Below are positions 50,308 to 62,672 of a DNA stretch of 64,000 bases, one piece after another. The notes below the pieces were generated by a model, which did no database searches, was not told where the DNA came from, and saw only the letters and a list, made by a program, of their open reading frames with translations. The DNA is taken from contig NC_079366.1 in NCBI RefSeq assembly GCF_021018895.1, positions 25,269,270-25,333,269 of the forward strand. Reading direction: 5' to 3'. Source of the stretch: Seriola aureovittata. Its lineage: Eukaryota; Chordata; Actinopteri; Carangiformes; Carangidae. Each line of letters opens with the position of its first letter. Positions within the stretch are counted from its first letter, which is position 1. A program made the translations under genes and the position numbers.

Positions 50308-52821
50308 ATGCCCAGCAAGAAAGACCCCAAGAAGGACGCGAAGAAGGGTGGAAAACCTGTACCAGAGAAAAAGAAAGAGGAGGAAAAGAAAGGGAAAGAT
50401 GACAAAAAGGGAGGAAAAGATGACAAGAAAACCAGTAAGGATGATAAGAAAGGTGGAAAGGATGATAAGAAAGGGGGGAAGGATGATAAGAAAGGTGGAA
50501 AAGATGATAAGAAAGGGGGGAAGAAGGGAAAAGAGGAGCCCTCTAAGGGTAAAGATGATGGAAAGAAAGGAAAAGACAAAGGAAAAGGTAAGAAAGTGGA
50601 GGAAGAGGAGGAAGAGGAGGAGCTCCTCAGTGATGAGGAAGAGGATGAAGAGTTAAGTGAAGAACTGGATGAGGAGGAGGAATACTCAGAAGATGACAGG
50701 AGAGGGAAGGGGCGAGGAGGCAAAGGGGTGAAGGGAAAGAAAGGGGGGAAGTCTAGACGTGGCGAAGAGTCAGAGGAAGAGGAGGAAGAGGATGAAGAGG
50801 AAGAAGATGAGTATGACGAGGATGAGGAGGATTACGGCAAATCCAAAAAGAAATCTAAAGATGACCGCCACCATAAAGGAGGGAAATCGGATGCTGATGC
50901 AAAGAAAAAGAAAGGCAAAAAGAAAGAGGAAGCTCCACCACCTCCAGTAAGGGAAATCCCAAGGAAAGGTCTGAAGAACATGTCCAGGATGTTCATGAAG
51001 TTTTCTGGTTTCAAACGACGCAGGAACAGCAGGAAGAAGCTGAAAAGTACATCGCGTTTGTTCCTGAGGTTGGGGAAGAGAAAGAACCGACTTGCTAAGA
51101 AGAAACGCCGGAAGTCCATTCTGAAGAACACCTCTCGATTCATGATGAGGTTCAAGATCAGCAAAAAGAAGAAAAAGGAGAAAGAGGCCAGAGAGCAAGC
51201 GGCAGCAAATGGTGGTAAGAAGCCAACCTATATGCTGCTTCGTCTAGGGGGAGGGAGACAATCAATTGAGAAGAAAGGGGGCTTCTTCAAAGGCTTATTT
51301 CGAAAAAAGGATGGTGACGGGCCCACTGAGGACTTCAAGAACAGAAGTATGTTGCTGGGTAAGGTTGCAGCGGTAACTAACTGGCTGACCAAACGCTTCC
51401 TGACAAGTAAAATGCGAGGGAATTCCGGACACCATGGCTGGGGGGGACGTAGAGCACACAGCCGACAAGCCAGCTCCAGAGGTCACCTCCGTGGTTACCG
51501 TAACGATGGCTATGAGCATGGGGAGGAGGCTTATGGATTTGACCACCGACATTCAATCCGCCAGAAAGGTTATGGAGATCATGAAGATGGTTATGGTGGT
51601 TACGGAGATGCAGCATATGGAAGCCAGGGTCAGTTTGGTTACTATGACAATGGAACAGGGGGAGCAGACTATCAAGACCTGGGTTACTATGAGGAAGAAG
51701 GACTCTATGATCCAAATGCAGAATATTATGAAGGTGGTCTTTACGATGAGAGCACGGGGGACTACTATGACCCGTATTCCTCTGCCCAAGGCTACTATAA
51801 CGACCAGGAAGCTGATTACTATGGTTACCAGCAACAACAGGCAGTGGCAATGTATGGTGACGAGGGTCTAGACTATTATGCACAAAATGGTGAGGACCAT
51901 ATGTATGAAGGAGCGGTAGATGGATTCCTTGACCCTCAGGCTCAGGGTTATTATGATGAAAACGGTCAAGGAGTTTACTACAGTGATGGACAAGGGGATT
52001 ACTATGACAACGGACAGGGAGGTTATTATGAGACCCCTTATGCAGCAACTATGGGAATGCAAGGGGGATTTCCACCAGACTATCAACTTAGCTATAGCGA
52101 TGCTGGCATGCTTTACCAAGACTACAGCTCCCAGCAGGCCATTGGATTCCCACCAGGAGGTCAGCAGGTCTTTGGCTTCGGAGGGCAGGGGATGGATCAG
52201 GTACAGGGCCTGTATGGGGACCAGTATGCAGGTCAGTTGGATCAGTATGGGGATGGTACCGGTGGACTTCAGAGAGGGGAGATGACATTCAGAGTTCCTA
52301 GACCTCAAGTACGCCTATTTGGGAAAGAGCGTCTGGATGTCCCCCTGCCCCCTCCGCCTACTTTGCCACCTGATCCAGAATTTGAAGACATGTCAGAAAT
52401 CCAGTATGAAAACCAGATTCCTCTTGCACCAGGTCAACCTGGTGACATGATGTCATTACAGGCACAAATGGCAATGCCACCACAACAACAAATGATGTTT
52501 TCTCCTCAAGAACAAATGATGATGGCCCCACAGATGATGTCACCACAGCAACAGATGATGATGCAACAAGAACAGGGTGTGCCCCCCCAAATGATGCCAT
52601 CACAGATGATGTCATCACAGCAGCAGATGATGTTACAACAAGAACAGGGTATGCCCCCCCAAATGATGCCATCACAGATGATGTCACCACAGCAGCAGAT
52701 GATGTTACCACAGCAACAGATGATGTCACAACAAATGTTGTCACCACAAGAGCAGATGATGTCACAGCAAATGATGCTACCACAGCAACAAATGATGTCC
52801 CCACAAATGATTTCACCACAG
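50308..52821 (+). CDS. myo15a: Myosin XV coding exon 1: charged, basic, Tyr/Gly-rich and Met/Gln-rich extension
   Basis: The exon encodes residues 1-838 and is preceded by an acceptor at 50260-50261. The start at 50308 is chosen because an earlier in-frame ATG at 50281 is closed by TAG at 50293. Order of parts: Lys/Asp/Glu polyampholyte with KDDKKGG repeats (about 1-215); three basic copies of an LKxTSRLF-type motif near residues 221, 244 and 272; [20 protein letters not shown] near 358; a Tyr/Gly/Asp-rich stretch (about 385-640); [22 protein letters not shown] near 661 (quoted in pieces: [22 protein letters not shown]); then a Met/Gln/Pro-rich tract to 838. Basic motifs, the Tyr-rich part and RLFGKE occur in the same order in human MYO15A. 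The acidic/Lys-rich start is extra here. Donor CAG then GTAATT. Confidence 0.92.
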
Positions 52822-55800
52822 GTAATTCTATCTCTGTTTTGTCATTGATTGTGTATGCTCTTTAGTGTTAGAGGGTAAAATTTCAACCTGTCTCCTATTG
52901 TAATGTGGGGTTAACATACAGTATGATTAACATATAAATGTGGAAGACATCCCCACTGTGCTCTGAGAGTACACCCCCACTGCTTTTTAAATAATGCAAC
53001 CCTAGAGGGAGACCCACAGCATCTCTGACAACTAAGAAAATGTTCCACTACATCTTCAGCTTTTAAGTAGTGAACTCAAAAAATATAATGTAACATAATG
53101 AGTGATATTAGAACTGGAGTGAATAAAAAAAAAAAAGACATCTCCATGACATAATTAAGTAAGTTTATTTGTGGCTAGTCAACAGTTTATCAGTGGATAT
53201 TCTTCCAGATTAGAAGTGTTGAAACAACAGATATCTCCAGCTATTAACTGTTAAATTCTTGCCATCAGCAGGCAGGTAATGTTAAACTTGCTATTTTCCC
53301 AAACCACTTATCTATAAAAATTGATGTATTATTACATTGCTTGCAGTAAATGGTTAGAGAAACACAGCAGTAGTCTAAATCCTTAATTCCAGTGGACACC
53401 CACCACTTTATTTTTGACACAACTCTCCCGCCATCCAGCGGGATCCAACTGCTTGCCAGGGGGTTGGGGAGTAGCAGTTTTCACTGATTATATACTTTTT
53501 GCATTTTTCCACACTTAAGATTGATGTTACATTCACAATAACAAGAGTAAAATGTGTCCTTAATAGGTAGTATTTTATTGTATTATTATTCTCCATAAGG
53601 TGGTTTCATAGTTTTCTTATTGGAATACCATGAATTACAGCCTTAAATCTAGTGCTACCCAATTTTCTCCAGATGTAGTGCTTCCTTAACGTCTTTCATT
53701 TTGTTATGTTTTTCCAGCAGCAGATGATGACAGATCCAATGATGATGTCACAGCAACAGGGTTATGGCCTGCCGTCAATCCCTACTCCAACTGCCATGAT
53801 TATTAAACAAGCAGGTATGTCCCCGCTTGCTGCACGCCGTCTCCAACCCTCTCCAACTCCATCCCGCCGCTCTGTCATGATGCCCTCCCCACAAATGCAA
53901 CATCATCGCTCTGCCATGGCATCCCCAGTATCTTCTTCTATGCTTCCTCAGAGACGAAGCCCCTCCCCACAACCATCCATGAGAAATGGGTTCATTAGCG
54001 CCCAAAGACCCCCCTCTGTTATGTCGAGACAGATCTCACCTCCCTCTTCCCCCATGGCGTCCCCTTTCGCCCATCGTAGAATGCAACCTCAGAGATCACC
54101 GTCTCCTCTGGCCCGAGGACCCTCAGCCCCTCCTTCCCCCCGTGCTTCTATGATGCGGCGAAGTCCTCCACCCTCACCACGAGCATCAATGAGGCAACGT
54201 TCTCCACCTTCCTCACCCCGTGCTTCCATGAGGAGGCGAAGTCCCCCATCGTCACCAATTCCTGCTCGCAGCCCGTTTGGAGGGAGACGGATGCGTGGAC
54301 CGCCCTCACCTTCCTTCTCCCCCAGTCATGCATCTCCCCCTCTGTCTCCACAGCTCAGTAGAAGACCGTCTCCCTCTCCATCTCATCGCAGTTCATCCCC
54401 TGCAGGGCCCCGTCCTGCCCCATCATCCCCTACCCTCTCTCGTCGCTCTACTCGGCTGCTCAGGGACCCCACGCCCTTGGCCAGGCCCAGGATGGGGGGA
54501 AATGTTCCTTTAGGTGCTGTCAGACCCTCCCCTATGGGTCTCAGAGGGCGTCCAGTGCCCCCTCCCACCCAGAATGTGCGTCCATTCCGTGCTGCCTCTA
54601 TAAGAAGCAATGCGTCTTCTGTTCTCACAGTGGACTCATCCCTCCCTTCCCCTTTCCATTCCCCTCACATGGTTCACCGTGCTCCCCTGGGGAGGAGAGA
54701 ATCTGGCCGATTTCCTCCTCGCCCCATCGCTCGAGGACGTCCCCTCATGGCTCAACATTCAATGAGAAGGATGCCTCCTGCTTCTCCACAACCCTCCCTG
54801 AAACACATGCCATGTCCTGCATCCCCGCGCCTCTCTCCTCGACTCTTTCGTCAGTCCTCCCCCCTCCTGCCCCCTCGAGCTACCCGTCCACCCACATATG
54901 CACCAGAAGCATATGTGTCCGGCCCCTATGCTGATCCCAATGCTGAGCAGTTTGTTGTGCCCCCTTCTCCCATGTTATCTGGTGCTTTGCAGAACCAGGC
55001 TATTCGTCAGGCCTCTTTCTCTTCACCCCTTGGCCCAGGGGCAGCCCAGGTGGTAGGCATGAGTGAGATGGCCACTGAATATGTAGAACCATATGGTCTT
55101 TCTGGCGCAATGCAAAACCCGGCCATTCGGGATGCGTCTTATGTCCCCCCACTGCAGAGACCAATGTCTCCCTATGAGCAGCCTATGGCCCCTTCATCTC
55201 CCATGCTGTCTGGGGCTCTGCAGAATCAAGCTATACGAGATGCATCCTATGTTTCTCCTTTACAAACACCACTGTCAGCTTATGAGGAGCCTATGCCTCC
55301 TTCTTCCCCGATGCTGTCTGGAGCTCTGCAGAATCAGGCAGTGAGGGAAGCATCCTATGTGTCTCCCCTTCATAGGCCTCAGTCCCCATATGCTCCATCT
55401 GTACCTTCTTCCCCAATGCTCTCTGGAGCCATGAGACACGGTCAGGCACTAAGAGGTGTGGCTTCTTATCAGACTCCACAGCTCCGTTCACCATACGGAC
55501 CGACTGTTGTTACCCCATACGATTATATCTCCGAGCCTGGCCCAGCACCACTGCTCCATGACGCCCTGCAGAACCGATCTGATTTGCAAGGTGTTTCATC
55601 TTTAAGATCACCAATGATGCAACGCCGTAACCCTTATGCACCAGCTGGACCTCAGCTCCACAGTGCATTACAACAGAACCCAAACCTCCGCCAAGCATCT
55701 TATCAGACACCTGTGCAACTCAGACGTTCTCCATACGGCCCCGCACCACCCTCTTCACCAATGTTAGGACGAGCGCTGCAGAATCCACAGGTGATGCAGG

Positions 55801-58800
55801 CATCGTACCGGCTGCCAGACGGAACCTTTGTGTCACCATATGCAGATCCACGCTCCTCCCCTTTGCTCGGCCATGCCTTGCAGAACCAACAAGTTCGTGG
55901 AGCATCATACACCTTGCCTGATGGATCAGTTATCAGGGTAGGTATGAAGGAACATCTAAAAATAACTAGGAAACCTGAGGTGTGTGTTTGTCTACGTACA
56001 GTACAACAATAACAAACTGCATGAATTATTACAGTTTCAGTTTTTTCTCTATATCACCCCCCCTCCACCCACACAGGACCCTCGAGTCCCCCAGAAGCCC
56101 ATGTCTCCTAGCCTTTCTAGAGCTATTCAGAACCGGGATCTCAGGACTGCTTCATATACTCTCCCTGATGGCACCATTATAGACCCTCGACAGCAAGTAA
56201 CCCACGACTCTTGATCCTTAACTCTAATTGAATTCACCTTTTGTTGTAATGTACTGTCTTCCCTCTGCCTAGCATATTTCATTAGTCAAAGTAAGTCTGT
56301 GCTGTCTCTGCTCATACAGCAACAAATTTCCCCAAGCCTGGCTTCGGCTCTGAACAACCCAGCGCTGCGTGAAGCCTCCTACTCTCTCCCCGATGGCACG
56401 ATTGTGATTGACCCCAAGAAACAGAAGTCCCCGAACCTGTCAGCAGCACTTCAGAACCCTTACCTGAAGAGTGCTTCGTACACCCTGCCAGATGGCACTA
56501 TCATCATTGATCCACGGAAACCTGTCTCTCCAAACCTGCAGAGCGCCCTTCAAAACTCTTCCCTGCTGAACACCTCCCTCACATTACCGGAAGGGATTCA
56601 AGATCCCAATACACCCATATCACCAAACCTGGCTAAGGTTAGCTATGGATACAGACTTTTGAGTGGCTTTCCGCGTGTTGATGTATTACTGTTTTTTCCC
56701 TCCTGATCCATATAGTAATACTTGTGTGTACGGGATTTGAAATAGTTTCCACAAACTGATGTAGCTCTTTGTATTTTACTAATAATAATTGGTTATCAAA
56801 CATACTAAGCTGCTGCTTTAATTCAAATTGTATTTCTTTAACCTCTCAGGCTTACCTTAACTGAAACAGCCTCTCTAATATTTAGGCTCTCAACAACCCA
56901 GCCTTGAAAGGAGCTTCCTACACCCTCCCAGATGGAACTATTATAGTGGACCCGAGGAAACCAAAGAGCCCCAACCTGGCAGTCGCCCTGCAGAACCCCT
57001 ATCTAAAGGGTGTGTCGTACACCCTGCCTGATGGAACAATCATCATCGACCCACGGAAACCGGTTTCCCCTGACCTGTCTACAGTGTGTGCCTGTTAATC
57101 TTATTTTAACTTTGCTGCAGTACCTGTGTGTTTTATTGTCTTTCTGTCTTTTTTTTTTTTTTTTACTAACCCAGTGCACGTTTGTTTGAAACATCTTAGC
57201 CGTTACTTTTGAATCATACAGTTAAATGACAATGATCTGCCTAATTTAGTGATAATAACCTTGAATAATCCGCAGGCTCTTCTGAATAAGAACCTTCGTA
57301 ACGCATCATACCAGCTCCCTGATGGTTCCTTGGTTATCCCTGGCCAGAAGCCCTCCACTCCCAACCTTACAGCCGCTCTGAGGCAGAACCAGGCGCTTCG
57401 TTCTAAAGGTCTCTTTCACCTGTCAGAAAACTCAGTACTGTCAGGGACACCAAAACCCACCGCTCCCAACCTCGCCTCTGTGCTGCAGAATGAGGAACTC
57501 CGTGGTGTCAGTTACAGGTAGGGAACTACGCTATTAATGGAAACTAGGACAGAGAATGACTTCATAGGCTTGTCCAGGTGTTGCACGGAATTACCTGTGA
57601 ATTGCAAGGTAGGCATTAACCTTTTAACAATGGAGAGTGAAATATTTTGACGAACTAAAGGAGAACTAAACTCAGAAACTAATGACGCATTAAAAAACGT
57701 TTGAGATGCAATTTTCACCCACAAGGGGACAATGACACAGAATTGTCCTGTTGTTTACTGTTATGTGACTCTGATGTTTGAATTAGATAATAATAAATTA
57801 ATGAATGAAAAGGAGACATGCAGAGGAGATAATGGAAACAGTAAACTCCAGTGTCTGTCTCCAAAGTAGACGATCCTCTGAGGGTTTGATGGTTATGTTT
57901 CTCTGCCTTTAAAACATAACTGCTGTGAAACTATCCGGAAATAAAGTTTTATTTCACTTGTTCTCGCATCACTACTCTCTAAAGGCAACAACAAAGGTTG
58001 ACTTTGTTTTTAAACATCAATAAATGTCCAGCATCCTCCAGAGCACTTCCTTGTTTTGTGAAGGAAGCGGTACACCAGGATGTCTTTGACCAGTCAGCGA
58101 CCATCAGCCTTGAAAACCCCACCTAAATTCCCTGAACACATATAAAGTATTTAGCTTGGAGCAGGTACCTCTTTTACATCTTGAACTATCAGCCTGGAGC
58201 TAAATTTAGTTCCTGATTCCTCCAGTCGAAACGCAGGTTTAGTCTCTGACCTCCTCAAAAGGTTCTTGGTCCCCTGGGAAAGTTCCTGTAGTGGAAACAC
58301 AATTTTTGTAGAAAAGCCACATGAATTGCCAACTATATCAAAAAGACATTTTTCCACAAAAACAATTTCAAAGTCATATTTTTCTCAGTGTTGCTGAACT
58401 CTGTGTTACACGTTTGTTGCTGAAGAGAACCACTGCTCGCTCCACAGACTGCCGGATGGCTCTCTTCTCACACGTCGGTTCCACAACCCCAGCCTGTCTA
58501 ATGCCATCCAAAACCAGCAGCTTCGCTACGCCTCATACAGGGTGCCAACGGGCCTAGAGGGCGAGGATAATCGCTACGCTGTGGTTCCTCCCTACGGGCC
58601 GCGCTCAGGCCACTGGGCCAGAAATGCCCGAGGAGGAGGGGAGGGAGGGGAGGATGTTTGGGCAGCTGAGAGGGTTTTACCACATGGAACAGTCCAGAAT
58701 CTGTCAAAGTGGTCCATGTACAGAGAAGATGGGATGTTAGAAGGATATCCACCCACAGCTCGATTTGGGGACGGACAGCCTCAGGACCCAGACTGGACTC

Positions 58801-61800
58801 CTGACAGAGAGAGAGCACCTGGTCAAAGCTGGTATGACAAGGTAGCTAAAAGTTTTTAATGATTTCTTATGACAGCTGATAAACTGGGATGGGAATGAAT
58901 GCAATTATTCAAGCAATAACTATAAAGCCCACTGCACTGAGGCTGGATGGCCCACAAAAAACATTCAATATTAAAATGTCTGCATATTTCACATCAGCTC
59001 TGCATCAAGCAAGGACAATGTCCCTCAAGCTTTGACAATGTTTCAGGACTGTGTAGGACTAACTGCATACCATTGTGTGTGTGTGTGTGTGTCCAGATCT
59101 TCCATATCTTAAGCATGACCACAACAAGCCACCGGGTGAAGCGCTGGGCGGAGGGAATGGAGGACATGACACAGCTGCCGTAAGCACAGTGCAGTATTAA
59201 CAAACAGTCTCACAGCCCGTTCACTCATGTCACTGTCTCACAGAGCTCAGCGTAGAGCAGCAAAGGTCATTTCACTGCAGATCCATTCAGTTTTTGCAAG
59301 CAACAATTTACAGTGTGTGTCCCAGTGTGCCTCCAGGCTTTGATAATCTTTGAATGATCATCACTTCAGATCCTTAGGAAACTCCCTTCATTAGTTATTT
59401 GTGTTACTTCAACAACAAAGGTTTGAAAGAAATGATTCCGGAAACACTTCTTGACGTAAAAACTTCCTCTGATGTTTGATTTTGACATCATTATCATCAA
59501 CATCATAATTTTACCAGCTTTCACAGAGGAAGCTCTTGAATGTCACTGAAGGGTAATTAATTTTGGATGTCAAAGCGAGTGTGGGAATCCTGCTCCAGTG
59601 AGACAATATGTGCCCTGTGTGTTTAATTTCCTCTGTGTTTGATTTCAGTGAGCTGAATGAGACCACAGTTCTGATGAACCTGAAGAAGCGCTACGACCAG
59701 GAACTCCTCTATGTATGCCTAATTTATAATATGCAAATTAAATAACTAATATCATTAAAATGTCATGGACACTCTGAACTACATCCATTTATTTACTCTC
59801 CTTGTTCTTTCTCTTTTTTTTTTTTCCCACCACACAGACCTACATAGGCAGCATCCTCGTGTCTGTGAATCCCTACAAGTTGCTCAACATTTACGGCACA
59901 GACATGGTGCTTCAGTACGAAGGCCGCGGCCTGAGTGACAACCCTCCGTAAGACTAAGGAGTGTGTGTGTGTGTGTGTCATTCGTACGCAGGATGTTTCT
60001 AAATGTCTAAATCTGATTCAGACTTTTATGAAAGATTTCAACTTTGCAAGATAAACCATTTTTGAATCTTTTCACATTTCATGGACGGCTGCACTCACTT
60101 GAATAATTTGTCATATCAAACTCATAATGGTCTATTACTATGTATATTTTAAAGAAGAAGAAAGAAAGAAAGAAAGAAAAAGTTATTCAAATAACACATT
60201 TAGAGGACTGCACAACTCTGGTAGAATTATGAGCTTTCAAGTTCTGCAGTGGGTAGATTAAACTTAACTCTCTAACCTTTAACTGAGACCTTTGCAACTG
60301 CGTGTTCCTGCGTGCGATTATACTGTTGTACTACATCTGTCTACATGTGTCGTGAGCTGTGCTCTGAGGTGCAGTATGGTGGTAAATGGAGGTGTAAATG
60401 CCAGCACTCTCAGGTGTTAGTAAGAGGTTCCTGTTACACTGCTGTTGGTTGGTTGCCAAGGGAGAGTTTGGTTATGGATTTCACTACCACTTCACATCTA
60501 CACGCACAGACACACGCTCACACATAACCAATGAGCACCCGGATGCATTTGTTCATTAAAAGATGTTTTGTTGTGTTGCAGTCATCTTTTCGCCATTGCT
60601 AATCTCTCATATACCACCATGATGGATGCCAAAAAGGACCAGTGTATTGTGATCAGGTATGAAAAGCAGTTTAGCGTTCTTTTTTATTCTGGCTGAGCGA
60701 GGCCTTGAATGAGCTGCTCATTTTAACAAGTAGTACTCTAAAGCTCAAAGCCGTCTTTTAAACAGTGGGATGCTGTTTGACTTTTTAAAACACCCATTTT
60801 CTCACCCTTTTTTTTTTTTTTGCCACCGTGCCACAACATACTCTTAATGAATAATAAAGCCTTAGGTTAACTGTTTTTGTTATTACAGCGGAGAAAGTGG
60901 ATCAGGAAAGACTGAAGCTACTAAACTGATCCTGCGTTACCTGACAGCCATACATCACAAACGCAACGTCACACAACAGGTATATTTTCTACCTATAGCT
61001 ACATACATGCAAATACACTCGTACATGTGGTCATTTGAGCTAACATCTTTCTCCTCTCTCTTCTTCTCTACCATCTACCATCAGATAGAGGTAAAGTGTC
61101 CCTGCTCTTCTTTTTTGTTCTCATGACAAACAGCATCCCTGTTTTAGGTAACCACGGTAACGCTTCTGTCTATAATGATTGGTCAGATCCTGGAGGCCAC
61201 GCCCCTGCTGGAGTCTTTTGGGAATGCCAAAACAGTGCGCAATGACAACTCCTCACGCTTTGGCAAATACACGCAGATCTACATGGAGGAGTAAGTAACT
61301 ACAACTTAACAAGAACACAGCAAATGTCAACAACAGTTTCCAGTTGTCAAGTTGTTGTCATGGTTTCTGAGTCCAGACAACTAGGGAATCTAGATGATCT
61401 GGAAAGCAGGAATTTCCCTCCCTTCTACATCATCAGGATCAAATCACATATTGTAACAATTGCCATTTTAGGGAATAAACTTTAAAAACCAAATCAAGCA
61501 TGGTCACAGCCGTTAGTAGGGAGAAAGTCCCACTGAACCTGAGGAAGGTTATTGGGAACAAACACTGCTATTATTAAATTAATTTTCTCATGAAACATTA
61601 TTTTTAGGTGTTGCATAATATGGTTTTGGAGTTTCCTCCTGTGGGCAACAATTAAAACTTTTTCAAAGTCATTACAAAAGTTAAGATGAAAAAAAAAAAG
61701 GTAAGCAAGAATTCAGAAAGCAGCTTATTGACCACAGAGTTGGGACAAAGTTGTTTTTTTATCCAGGATATGTGTAAAAATGTGATGGGATTTTCACCTT

Positions 61801-62013
61801 TTTTGAATGCCTGGATACAACACTACAATTGTTCGTTGCTATGGAAATCAATTTACTGAATGTCATGGCACCATTTGCTTTGAAATCTGATCACCATGAG
61901 TACAGAGCTTCTGCAGTATCTCTGAGATAAACACAAGCGCTTGTAAAGCTAACAGTCTGTACGTTAGATTAACTCTGAAGAGACTTCTGATCACCCGTTG
62001 TGCAAGTCTGCAG

Positions 62014-62056
<43 letters not shown>

Positions 62057-62172
62057 GGGCTTAGTGGAGAATATGGTAACATCTCCCAGTAACACAGCTG
62101 ATCTTCTGTCCAACCTGTGACGGAGAAGATCTGAACACATTACACATGTATGACCTGTTACTTAACTCAGAC

Positions 62173-62211
<39 letters not shown>

Positions 62212-62617
62212 GCGTGTGTGTGTGGGCGTGTGTGTGTGTGTGTGTGTGTACCTGCCTGTGTGTCATTTACCAGGGGTGTAATCAGCGGTGCCATAACGTC
62301 TCAGTACCTGTTGGAGAAGTCTCGCATTGTCTTTCAGGTGAAAAACACAAGAACGCACACACACACACACACACACACAGCAGGTCAGGTGGAATCCTCT
62401 TACACCTGAGTCACTGTGAGAAAGAGAAGATTGAAGGAGCAGACAACATGAGTGGTGTCAGACATGTTGCTCTTTATCTAACTGTGCCTCCACATAAGCC
62501 CAGTCTATTCATCAGTCATTCGTCTATTGATCTGTTTATTTGTCATTACTCTCTCTTCTACAGCAGTTTCCATTTCTGATTCGGGTGTGTTATTTGACCG
62601 TGTGTGTGTGTGTGTGT

Positions 62618-62672
<55 letters not shown>

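Noticed and set aside
50264..50656. Arg/Lys-rich 130-codon frame overlapping the myosin start
   Set aside because: It is a frame-shifted shadow of the Lys-rich myosin exon and lacks an ATG start.
51377..52048. 223-codon minus-strand frame, His/Leu-rich
   Set aside because: Antisense shadow of the Tyr/Gly-rich myosin exon.
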